Below, one piece after another: positions 55,235 through 63,003 of a DNA stretch of 64,000 nucleotides. Under the pieces are notes generated by a model. It was not told the origin of the DNA. It saw only the letters and a list, made by a program, of their open reading frames with translations, and searched no databases. The DNA is from FEB-10 sp963710645 (GTDB lineage Bacteria > Acidobacteriota > Thermoanaerobaculia > Thermoanaerobaculales > Sulfomarinibacteraceae), in the NCBI GenBank assembly GCA_963710645.1, contig CAVQBD010000005.1, positions 40,196 to 104,195 of the forward strand, in the 5' to 3' direction. The position numbers and the translations under genes were made by a program. How positions within the stretch are numbered: the first letter of the stretch is position 1; each line of letters starts with the position of its first letter.

Positions 55235-55915
55235 CTACTTCACATACTGATACCCAACGCCCCGCACCGTCTTGATGCGCTCGCCGCCGGCCGGCAATGG
55301 GCCCAGTTTCTTCCTGAGATTCGACAGGTGGACGTCCAGGCTCCGATCATAGGGGCTGGTGCGTCGTCCAAGGGCGGCCTTGGAGAGGTCGTTGCGCTCC
55401 ACAACCCGTCCCGCCGACCACGCCAGAATTCTGAGCAGTTCAAACTCGATGCCGGTGAGCGTGATGTCTTCACCTGACCGCACCACGGTCCGGTTTCCCG
55501 GATCGATCCGCAGATCCGCAACCTCGACCACGGCGAGATTGTCGCCTTCCACCGCGGTCGCTCGCCTGAGCACGGCTCGGATGCGTGCCACGAGCTCGCG
55601 CGGATTGAACGGCTTGGGCAGATAATCATCGGCACCGATTTCGAGTCCGACGATCCGATCCACCTCCTCGCCGCGAGCCGTCAGCATGATCACCGGCAGC
55701 TTGGACGAGCCCCGAATCTGCCGCAGAACATCAAAGCCGTTGAGTCCCGGGAGCATGACGTCGAGTACCACGAGGTCATGGCGGTGCTCCAGCGCCCGCC
55801 GAGCGCCGGCCGCTCCGTCGAACACGGCCTCCACCTCGAATCCCTCTTGACCAAGGAACTCCGACAGCAACTCACACAACTCGGTGTCGTCATCGATGAT
55901 CAGCACCCGCGCCAT
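55235..55915 (-). CDS. Response regulator, OmpR/CpxR type
   Basis: The 226-residue regulator has a receiver domain (acidic pocket IIDDDTELCEL, phospho-Asp in LVVLDVMLPGLNG, Lys in GADDYLPKPFNPRELVARI) and a winged-helix DNA-binding domain (LTGIEFELLRILAWSAGRVV, then SLDVHLSNLRKKLG and IKTVRGVGYQYVK). It is the first gene of the pair, with the kinase downstream. The divergent gene at 56081 encodes a Spy/CpxP-like protein, so the shared region 55916-56080 is where it probably binds; no clear GTAAA-N5-GTAAA CpxR box is visible there. Confidence 0.95.
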   Translation of the reverse strand: MARVLIIDDDTELCELLSEFLGQEGFEVEAVFDGAAGARRALEHRHDLVVLDVMLPGLNGFDVLRQIRGSSKLPVIMLTARGEEVDRIVGLEIGADDYLPKPFNPRELVARIRAVLRRATAVEGDNLAVVEVADLRIDPGNRTVVRSGEDITLTGIEFELLRILAWSAGRVVERNDLSKAALGRRTSPYDRSLDVHLSNLRKKLGPLPAGGERIKTVRGVGYQYVK

Positions 55916-56080
55916 GCCTCGATCCTACCTGAAGACCGGCAGAAATCAGGGACCTTAACCTTTCTTTGCGCACTCTTTGAGTTTCCTATCAGAAAGTGGG
56001 TCAACATTGAAGGTGGCCGGAGCGTTTCTCCGTTTGATTGAAAACGCCGCTTCGGCGGCACGCACCACAGGAGGTGACAT

Positions 56081-56614
56081 ATGAAAATTCGCAGGATCAT
56101 CATCACATCAGTCGCAGCGGTTGCCCTCACCGTGACCGGCTCGGTCTTTGCCCAGGGAGGCCCGGGCGGAGGGTTCGGGGGTCCCGGCGGTGGGGGCGGC
56201 CACGGCGCAATGGGCGACCCCGGTGGCTTTGGCGGCCCCGGGCTGATGCAATTCGAGCACATGCTCCCTAGGCTGGCGGAGTACCTCGAGCTGACCGCTG
56301 ACCAGCAAGCTCAGATTCAGGCCATTCTCGACGAAGAGCTGCCCGGCATTCAGGCACTTCGAGAAGAGGTTCGCGCGGCCCGCGACCTGTACATGGACGC
56401 CCACCCACCCGGCGACTTCGACGAGGTTTCCTTCCGCGCTTTCGCTGAGCAACAGGCGCAGCTCCACGTGGAGATCGCGGTTGCATCTGCGCGGACCATG
56501 TCCGGCATCTACAACATCCTGACCCCCGAACAGCAGGACAAGCTCCAGGATCTGCGCGGCCTCATGGGGCGCCACCACGGCGCCCGAAGGGGCGGCGGCC
56601 TGATGAAGCCCTGA
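56081..56614 (+). CDS. Spy/CpxP-like periplasmic protein (LTxxQ)
   Basis: The 177-residue protein has the signal peptide MKIRRIIITSVAAVALTVTG ending in SVFAQ, a Gly/Pro-rich stretch of about 30 residues, and a helical body with two LTxxQ motifs (LELTADQQAQIQAIL and ILTPEQQDKLQDL), the marks of the Spy/CpxP family of periplasmic chaperones and stress sensors. AGGAGGTGACAT leads directly to the ATG at 56081, and a GCCGCTTCGGCGGC hairpin lies about 25 bases further up. It is divergent from the CpxR-like gene, as cpxP is from cpxRA, so regulation by that pair is likely. Confidence 0.88.
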   Translation: MKIRRIIITSVAAVALTVTGSVFAQGGPGGGFGGPGGGGGHGAMGDPGGFGGPGLMQFEHMLPRLAEYLELTADQQAQIQAILDEELPGIQALREEVRAARDLYMDAHPPGDFDEVSFRAFAEQQAQLHVEIAVASARTMSGIYNILTPEQQDKLQDLRGLMGRHHGARRGGGLMKP

Positions 56615-56690
56615 CCAACCCTCCCTCGGATGAGGCGGGCGGCCGCTGAAGCGGTCGCCCGCCGACTCCCCTCTATTCGGAAGGTGCACC

Positions 56691-57611
56691 ATGGCACGCA
56701 GTAACCACGACATCCCCATGGGCAACATGGTCGCCGGCGCTCTTCTGACGGCGATTTTTTGCACACCCGCGACTCCCGTCGCCGGCGGCTCAATCTCGCT
56801 CGAGAGTCCGGCCGTCGCCGAACGTATTACGGTGGATGGCAATCCTTCCGACTGGGACGACATCCCCATGACTTACCTTGAGGGCGGTCTTCGGGTCGTG
56901 GCGGCCAGCCACGACGACGATCATCTCTATCTCATGTTCCGTTTCAGCGACGAGCGCCTCGCCCGTCGGCTCCTCCAGCGGGGGGTCATCCTCTGGATCA
57001 ACGGTGACGGCAAGACCAAGAACAAGGACGAGGCCTTCGGCATCCGCTACACCGGCTCCGAGGCCATCGACGAGTTCCTCCAGGCGACCGATCCCCGGGT
57101 AGAAGCTGGCTCAGATTCCGAAGGGGCCGGTGACGGCAGGGGGCCCCGCGGTATGAGCCGTCTCGACAAACACCGTCCCGAACCCGGCGAGCTGACCGTG
57201 ATTCGATATGGCGTCAAGGACGTGGTGCCCGAAGGTCTCCCCCTGGCTCCCAATGCCGCGTCGGCCATCCATGACGGCGTATTCTGCTACGAGCTGCAGA
57301 TCCCGCTGGCAGAAATCGGCGGCAAGGTGGCCGAACAGGAGCCATCAAAGAATAGAAAAGTGGCCGTGGGAATCCAGATCGGAGGCACCACTGCGGCTGA
57401 ACGCGAAAACATCGAGGCCGCCATTCAGGACTCGCTCGGGCGAGGCGGAGGTCCCCAGACCGGAGGCGCGGGTGAGATGGGCGGCGGGGGTCGCGGCGGA
57501 ATGGGTGGCGGCGGGGGCCGGTCCGGACCACCGGGAGGCCTTGACGAGATGAAGAAGCGACTCGACCCCGAGATCCAGTGGCTGAAGGTCACCCTCTCCC
57601 CGGATCAGTAA
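56691..57611 (+). CDS. Exported protein with CBM9-like domain
   Basis: The 306-residue protein has a signal-like N-terminus (MGNMVAGALLTAIFCTPATP) and a domain typical of the CBM9/DOMON-like group: VDGNPSDWDDIPMTYLEGGL, then ASHDDDHLYLMFRFSDERLA and WINGDGKTKNKDEAFGIRY. Such domains bind carbohydrate or haem-like ligands. A Gly-rich stretch near residues 260-290 resembles that of the Spy-like protein upstream. GGAAGGTG precedes the ATG at 56691, 76 bases after the Spy-like gene, so the two are probably one transcript. The role in the stress cluster is unknown. Confidence 0.75.
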   Translation: MARSNHDIPMGNMVAGALLTAIFCTPATPVAGGSISLESPAVAERITVDGNPSDWDDIPMTYLEGGLRVVAASHDDDHLYLMFRFSDERLARRLLQRGVILWINGDGKTKNKDEAFGIRYTGSEAIDEFLQATDPRVEAGSDSEGAGDGRGPRGMSRLDKHRPEPGELTVIRYGVKDVVPEGLPLAPNAASAIHDGVFCYELQIPLAEIGGKVAEQEPSKNRKVAVGIQIGGTTAAERENIEAAIQDSLGRGGGPQTGGAGEMGGGGRGGMGGGGGRSGPPGGLDEMKKRLDPEIQWLKVTLSPDQ

Positions 57612-58063
57612 GCGCGAGGCAGCGACAGAGAGTCTCCTTCAGAGATCGGCGTTCGGATTTCAGTGTTCAGGCCCACCCACTCCGGGGCATCGTCGCAACG
57701 CAGCCTGGGGCCTGCACTGAAATTCTGGACTCCGGCCCGGATTCTCACGGCATTGTGGTGCGGCCGTCTCGGCTGCTCGGCCGATCGAAGAACGACGAAC
57801 AAAGATCCAAGAACCCCACCCACCCGGAACGACATGGCGGGGGTGGGCGGGAATTCAAAACTGAGAACTCAGAACCCATAACTGAAGATCCTGCAGGCGG
57901 GACCAAGCTCCACAATGGCCCTTCCCGCTTTCATCCCGAGCGAGCGACCGGGGATCTTCGTTCTTGAATCGTGCCTTGGTGGACAGATGAAAATCGATGA
58001 GTAGCATGTTTGTGCTACTATTGTTTCCTCAGGAAATTCGCTGCCGCAGCAAGGAGGCCTGAA
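57612..58063. repeat. Gene-free region upstream of the toxin-antitoxin pair
   Basis: No gene is seen in 452 bases. There are heptamer/palindromic pieces (CCGATCGAAGAACGACGAAC, 57780-57800; GGAACGACATGGCGGGGG, 57826-57843) like those at 53040-53125, TCGGCTGCTCGG hairpin parts, and near the right end an operator-like palindrome (58000-58019). Confidence 0.6.
58000..58019. promoter_or_regulatory. Palindromic operator candidate of the AbrB-Doc operon
   Basis: AGTAGCA (58000-58006) and TGCTACT (58013-58019) form a perfect 7-base inverted repeat with a 6-base spacer, 45 bases before the antitoxin start. Antitoxins of this type usually repress their own operon through such sites. AAGGAGG (58051-58057) is the ribosome site. 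Confidence 0.5.
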
Positions 58064-58291
58064 ATGGTACGACAGACGAAAATCCGGCGTGCCGGCGGCT
58101 CTCTTGCCGCCACAATCCCGAAAGAGATGGTGGATCGCTTCCATCTCGAAGCCGGGGATCCAGTATTTGTGGTGGAGACCGATCGGGGGCTCCTGCTGAC
58201 GCCTTATGACCCCCGTTTCGAAGAGGCTCTTTCCCTGTATCGGCGCGGTTCGCAGATGTACCGCAACGCCCTGCGCGAACTGGCGAAGTGA
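58064..58291 (+). CDS. AbrB/MazE-type antitoxin
   Basis: The 75-residue protein is mostly an AbrB-fold swapped-hairpin DNA-binding domain: KIRRAGGSLAATIPKEMVDR, then LEAGDPVFVVETDRGLLLTP. The remaining 25 residues (FEEALSLYRRGSQMYRNALR) should wrap the toxin. AAGGAGG before the ATG at 58064 gives strong translation. Its stop overlaps the toxin start by four bases (GTGA). The partner is a Doc-like protein, whose classical antitoxin is Phd-type, so this is the AbrB variant of that module. Confidence 0.9.
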   Translation: MVRQTKIRRAGGSLAATIPKEMVDRFHLEAGDPVFVVETDRGLLLTPYDPRFEEALSLYRRGSQMYRNALRELAK

Positions 58292-58680
58292 GCCCCCTGA
58301 TCTGGCTCGACCGTCTGATGGTTGAGGCCATCCACTTTGACCAGATCCGACTGCACGGGGGACTTCCCGGGCTCCGGGACGACAACGCACTCGAGTCCAC
58401 ACTGGCCAGGCCGCTCAATCGAAAACTCTATGAAGCTGGCTCCGACCTAGCCACTTTGGCTGCCGCGTACGGCTATGGTCTCGTCACCTCCCACCCCTTC
58501 GCAGATGGCAACAAGCGGGTGGGGTTCCTCGCCATGTACGTATTCCTGGGCCTCAACGGTCGGGAAATCGCTGCCGAGGAGGTTGAGGTGGTAAACCTGA
58601 TGGTGGCCGTCGCCGACGGTCGGTGCTCCGAGGAAGATCTTGCGGACTGGCTCAGGGGTCACCTCACCGAGCTTCTCTGA
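58288..58680 (+). CDS. doc: Doc-like Fic-domain toxin
   Basis: The 130-residue protein is a Fic/Doc-family toxin with the motif HPFADGNKRVGFLAMYVFL, which in Doc binds nucleotide and phosphorylates elongation factor Tu. All motif residues (H, F, D/N, G-N-K-R) are present, so it looks active. Start is a GTG at 58288 inside the antitoxin's last codons. It acts in the cytoplasm and is held in check by the AbrB-type protein. Confidence 0.92.
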   Translation: MSPLIWLDRLMVEAIHFDQIRLHGGLPGLRDDNALESTLARPLNRKLYEAGSDLATLAAAYGYGLVTSHPFADGNKRVGFLAMYVFLGLNGREIAAEEVEVVNLMVAVADGRCSEEDLADWLRGHLTELL

Positions 58681-58818
58681 CGAGCCGGCTCTTCGAACTC
58701 AGAACCGGGTGGGCGGGGTTCTTCGTTGTTGGTCCTTCGTTCTGCGATCGGACTCGGGTGGGCGGGGGTCTTCGTTCTTCGTTCTTTGTTCTTCGTTCCG
58801 GTCGGGCGGGCGGGTGGG

Positions 58819-59439
58819 CTAAACCGGCCGGGTAAACCGCCACGGCTGATCGGAATCCTGCTCAAAACCCACCTTCCGAAGGTAGCGACGCTGGGCCGGA
58901 ACCTGCGCGGTGGCCACGAAGGTGTGCATCCCCGCCGCTTTCAGGCGATCGTGGGGTGCGGAGAAGACAAAGCGAGCGCTCTTGAAGTCGCGGTATCCCG
59001 GAACGACGTAGTCCAGGTAGATCTCCGCCTCACCTTCCTTCGCCTCACCGCAGACAAAGAGCCCCACCGGGAGCATGTTGCGCATGATCAGCCGGACGTG
59101 AGGATTGCGGTGTCGCATCAGGTCGAACCCGGGGGCAAACGCCTCGATATCGTCATGGTAGAAGCGCAGGAATTCCTTGAGGAAGGGCATGTCGGCCGGA
59201 ATTTCGAAAAACGAAAAGACATCCTTCTCGCGCGACAGACGGAGGAGGTAGTAGATGTCCACCAGCACGATGAAGCTGTTGAGTGCGAGGATCGGCCAGG
59301 CGTGGATGAGCAGCCCGTAGACCGCCAGAGTGCTGGCTCCGAACAGATTCACCCACCGCAGCCGCCAGATGTTGGCCATGGTGAGCGACGCCGCCACCCC
59401 CACCGAGCCCACATAGCCCACCAGCTCGACCCAGCTCAT
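58819..59439 (-). CDS. YgjV-type membrane domain fused to a GNAT-like domain
   Basis: Residues 1 to about 80 hold three membrane helices of the YgjV/PQ-loop-like kind (VELVGYVGSVGVAASLTMAN, WVNLFGASTLAVYGLLI, WPILALNSFIVLVDIYYLL). Residues 90 to 206 look like an acyltransferase-type (GNAT) domain: FYHDDIEAFAPGFDLMRHRN, AEIYLDYVVPGYRDFKSARF, and the closing LKAAGMHTFVATAQVPAQRR, YLRKVGFEQDSDQPWRF. The function is unknown; acylation at the inner face of the membrane is plausible. The ATG at 59439 has GAGGAAACG upstream. Confidence 0.78.
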   Translation of the reverse strand: MSWVELVGYVGSVGVAASLTMANIWRLRWVNLFGASTLAVYGLLIHAWPILALNSFIVLVDIYYLLRLSREKDVFSFFEIPADMPFLKEFLRFYHDDIEAFAPGFDLMRHRNPHVRLIMRNMLPVGLFVCGEAKEGEAEIYLDYVVPGYRDFKSARFVFSAPHDRLKAAGMHTFVATAQVPAQRRYLRKVGFEQDSDQPWRFTRPV

Positions 59440-60105
59440 GGCCGCACGTTTCCTCGAATATCATTCACGGAAATCACAACCGGCCGCGACCGCGCTTGAT
59501 TTCACGGATGGGGATGCTCGCGTGTCGGTGCCAGGCACCGCCGCAGATGTGTCGACCTCGTGCTCCGATGCGATGTCGACGGTGCCTGGCACCGGCCCGC
59601 GCGTTGGCTTCGATGACCTGATTTGGACGCGCCCATCTCCCCGTCGCGCTCCCCGAGGGAGCCCCCTATAGCATCCGATCTCCATGTCGGTGCCAGGCAC
59701 CAGGCGGTCTGCCGAGTCGTCTCCGTGCGATGTCCGACAGGTGCCTGGCGCCGGCCCGGGCGTTCCCGACGCGCTCTAAGACGGCACGCCCGATCATCGC
59801 GGCCTTTCACGACCCGGGTGGGTGGGTGGGAACGTTCAACGTTTAACTTTCAACTTTCAACGTGAAGGTGCCCCGGAGTGGCACGCCTGCCCATCGCGCC
59901 CTCCTCGCACCGGGTGGGCGGGGGGTCTTCGTTCTTCGTTCTTCGTTCTTCGATCCGTACGGGGTGGGTGGTGGGTTCTTCGATCTTCGTTCGTCGTTCT
60001 TTATTCTTCGTTCGGCAACGGTAACGGGCTCGGGAACGGGCTCGGGCTCGGGTGGGCGGGGGCTCCTCCTTGTTCCCTGCTCCGTGTTCCGTGTTCCCTG
60101 GTCAA
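59440..60105. repeat. Gene-free region packed with repeats
   Basis: No gene is seen in 666 bases. It has the 69-bp palindrome (59526-59594), the GC linker (59630-59665), a degenerate second palindrome (59688-59752), AACTTTC/AACGTTC heptamers (59832-59865), a long TTCGTTC run (59927-60012), GGGCTCGGGAAC repeats (60026-60050) and GTTCC(C/G)TG-type units (60070-60100), ending at the presumed IS border. Confidence 0.7.
59526..59594 (+). repeat. 69-bp palindromic element, copy 4
   Basis: CGGTGCCAGGCACCG (59526-59540) and CGGTGCCTGGCACCG (59580-59594) bound a core that differs from copies 1 and 3 by only a few bases. Confidence 0.88.
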
Positions 60106-60260
60106 GTCCTGGCGAAAAGTTGTCACTATTCGTCGTCGTGGCTGCGGAGGCTGTGGGAAGGTGGAGGGAGGTGGGGGGGGGGGCGAGCTCCGCAACTCCC
60201 GCAGTCGGGGAGGGTGGGCCGCGCGGTGGTTCATCAGGCTGTGGATTAGGGAAGGTGTGA

Positions 60261-61120
60261 TCAAGGGTTGTGTGAAGGGGAGCCAGCCCTCTTGTCAGGC
60301 GGCCAGTTCATGGACCTGTGGCAGGGTATCTGGTAATAGAGGGTCATGTGGGGTCGGCGGTGGTTGTAGAGCCAGACGGCTTCATCGACAGCGCGTCGTA
60401 CCTGCTGCCGGCTGAGGAAAGTTCTTCCGAGGCCATACTCCTGTTTGAGGATGCCGTTGAGTCTCTCTGCAGTTGAGTTTTTTCGGCACAGTGATTCAAC
60501 TCGGTCATGCTCACCGGCAAGTAGCGACCATTCCAGGCGTTCGACATACTTGTGGCTACAGTACTGGCTTCCATCGATCTGAATGGTGAATTGGATACCT
60601 GTAGTCTGGCAGATCCGCAATCGCCTGATCCAACGCTTTCATGGAGAGTCTTGGGTGTCGAGGCTTTCTCCACAGTGATAGCCGACGATCTTGTCGGGGA
60701 ATCCCCATGCCATGATCAGAGTGAGGTATTCAAACCCCCCCCACGTCCGGATGTAGGTCACGTCGCTGACCCAGATCTGGTTTGGAGCCGTGGCCTCAAG
60801 CTCAGGGATGAGATTCCTATACACCGGCAAAGAGTGCCCCGAAAACGTAGTGCGGGGTTTTCTTCGGCAACGGTCTGACCAGCATCCCGTGATGACGAAG
60901 AACCTCAAACATCCGGTCTCTTACCGACCTGGATACCGGCGTCTCGGAAACTTGGCTGACGCAAATGCCGATGGAGCTTCCTACAACCAAGCCGCGGCTG
61001 CTGCTGTCGCTCCCGCCTGACCAGAGCGATGATCAGACTCTCGTCGACTTCTCTCCGTCTTTTTCGCCGCCGCCTCTGCTTGTCGTGGTTCTTCCGGGTC
61101 ATGCCCACCTTGCAGCACAA
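60261..61120 (-). pseudogene. IS3-family transposase OrfB (integrase catalytic) remnant
   Basis: Pieces of a DDE transposase lie in alternating frames: an N-terminal HTH-like part (LIIALVRRERQQQPRLGCRK), the first catalytic Asp in PNQIWVSDVTYIRTWGGFEY, the second in a HHSD segment about 60580, and the last Glu in TAERLNGILKQEYGLGRTF before LYNHRRPHMTLYYQIP. At least three frame changes separate them (near 60905, 60630 and 60575), so no active enzyme can be made unless the sequence has errors. Confidence 0.8.
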
Positions 61121-61133
61121 CCTCTTCAGATGC

Positions 61134-61532
61134 TTACTCCGCGTCGTCCTTGGAGTTTCTTGCCCGCCCGGTGGACGCCTTGACCAGCGTGCTTTTTTTA
61201 AACTCTCTCGCGTCGATGCCCATCCGCTCGCACAGAATCTCGAAAAACGCCTGATCCAACGCCTGGTCCATCACCGAATCCGCCAACGCAGCTTCCAAGC
61301 CTCGCACCCGTTCCTTCAAACGCTCGATCTCTCCAGGCTCGTCTTTTCTTCTCCACTCGTACCACCTTCCGCAGCAAGTGCCCCTTGCCGTACTGTCTAG
61401 CCCAACGCTTCACCGACCCGAATCAACACCGTAGGCCTGTGATCCTTCATGTGGACTCCCAAATCGCCCCGCCTCGAGCTCGTCCACTACCTGCTGCTTG
61501 AATGCCTCACTGTATCGCATGGTCTCCGCCAT
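61134..61532 (-). pseudogene. IS3-family OrfA remnant
   Basis: The start MAETMRYSEAFKQQVVDELE at 61532 is a typical OrfA N-terminus (helix-turn-helix). A frame change near 61410 leads to RWARQYGKGHLLRKVVRVEK, and another near 61330 to the leucine-rich helix KERVRGLEAALADSVMDQAL, ending at 61134 just before orfB. The order of the pieces is intact, so the losses are small indels only. Confidence 0.78.
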
Positions 61533-61639
61533 AGGCCCACCCCCTTCTCGAGTGTCAACCTATTACAGGACGCCACCGTGGGCGGATCTTGGATCTTGCA
61601 TCTTGGATCTTGTATCTGGACGGGTGGGCGGGAGGCCGA

Positions 61640-62663
61640 GCTAACGCCGTCCCGACAGTGGTGTTGCCAGAGGTCACGGTCGGAGAAGTGGAAGAAGGGC
61701 GCCATGGCGAGCAGCCCCGGTGGCTGAGATCGCCGTGCTCGAGATAGTGCAGCTCGGCGAACTTCGCCTCCACCTCCGGGTCCGGATCCACTGGAAAGCC
61801 CGGACTGCCGCATCAGCAGGATTCCCTTGGCCTGGATCGACAGCTCGAGCCGCAGCCTGAGCAGGCACAACATGTCGGCCACCACCGTCGGCGGAAGCCG
61901 CTCCTTGAGCTCCTCCAGATAGGCGCCGATCCGGCTGCCGGAAATCTGTCCCGAGTGGATGAGCTGCAAAAGCTCCTGGTCCGAGTCGAAGCCGACCCCG
62001 AGCCAGTCCCGTGTGCGCAACTCGGAGAAGTGGGACACGGCGACAAAAAACACCGGCAGCACCGAGCAGCAAGCACCACCGTCGAGACGTTGGGGGAGAC
62101 GAGGAAGTGATTGAAGATCGAATGCAGGACCACGGCCGCCAACAGCCCCGGCAGGTAGACCAATGGGCGATTGCTGCCGTAGCGGTCGGCGAGCAACTTG
62201 GAGAGAATCGCCATGACGGCTGTGGCGCTGCCGTGCATGAGCGCGGTACCAAAGCCCCGCACCACCCACAGCAGCAGGCTGAGGGCCCCAGTACAACGAA
62301 GTACTGGGTGTTTTCCACCGCCGCGAAGCCGGCGCCGACGGCAAAGCCGGCGATGGCCGCATCCACCAAAAAACCGACCCGCCGGCGGGCCACCAGAATC
62401 ACCAATGGGATCGCCTTGAGCAGCTCCTCCACCAGTGGAGCGAGATACCTCGCGATCTGCGCCCGATCCAGATCGAGGGCCTCGGCACCGATCCGGCTGA
62501 CGACGAAGCTCACCACGGCGGCCACCCCCCCGTAGAGCAACATCATCAGGACCCGACGGGGTCTGACCAGCTTGTAGCTGTCGAGCAGTACCAGCGCGCC
62601 CAGAAAGACGAGCACGGGCAGCAAACCGAGCACGAGCCTGGTACCGGCATGCAGCAACACCAT
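61640..62663 (-). pseudogene. PrsW-like intramembrane protease gene, frameshifted
   Basis: The N-terminal part (62663 to about 62280) shows several membrane helices and the PrsW-type motif LAPLVEELLKAIPLVILVAR, followed by AIAGFAVGAGFAAVENTQYF. After about 62270 the sequence continues in a second frame (GTALMHGSATAVMAILSKLL and LLAAVVLHSIFNHFLVSPN, with the expected histidines), and after about 62060 in a third (HFSELRTRDWLGVGFDSDQE and LEELKERLPPTVVADMLCLL), then further switches down to about 61640. PrsW proteases cut anti-sigma factors. The pieces together would form one complete gene. Confidence 0.72.
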
Positions 62664-63003
62664 GGTGTCAAGGGTAACGCAGTCGCCCGCCCGCCCTCCC
62701 GGTTGAAAGGGTGAGAAGGTGAGAAGGTGAGAAGGGGGAAAGGAGAGAGGTCCCGCGCCCGCCCGAAAGGTCGAAAGTCAAAAGTCGAAAGTCCCCCCAC
62801 CCGCCCGGGAGCAGGGGCCAGGGAGCAGGGGGCAGCTCCGCCCACCGAGTCAAGAGTCAGAAGTGAAACGATATATGTCAGCCGTCTGGAGCTGGCAAGG
62901 CCCAACGTTTAACGTTCAACGTGTAACCTGTGACGACTTTGTAGCGCGGCCCTCTGGGCTGAACCTCTGGGAGCGCAGCAGGAAAATCGGCGCGGCGGGC
63001 GGG
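62664..63003. repeat. Gene-free region with octamer and heptamer repeats
   Basis: No gene is seen. Contents are GGTGAGAA octamers (62711-62740), GTCGAAAGTCAAAAGTCG heptamers (62768-62790), GGGAGCAGGG units (62808-62830), AACGTTTAACGTTCAACG heptamers (62903-62925) and a GTAGCGCGGCCC piece (62940-62953) resembling the one near 45855. Confidence 0.65.

Larger units (their letters stand above)
60106..61571 (-). mobile_element. Decayed IS3-family insertion sequence
   Basis: About 1.47 kb, the usual size for IS3-type elements. The two ends can be matched as imperfect inverted repeats: GTCCTGTAATAGGTTGACAC reading inward from 61571, and GTCCTGGCGAAAAGTTGTCAC reading inward from 60106 (gapped match). 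Between them lie orfA- and orfB-like remnants in the order and overlap typical of the family, broken by at least five frameshifts. The exact borders are uncertain, and no target duplication was confirmed. Confidence 0.7.

Noticed and set aside
55916..56080. CpxR box in the regulator-Spy gap
   Set aside because: I looked for GTAAA-N5-GTAAA on both strands and saw no convincing match, so no operator is annotated there.
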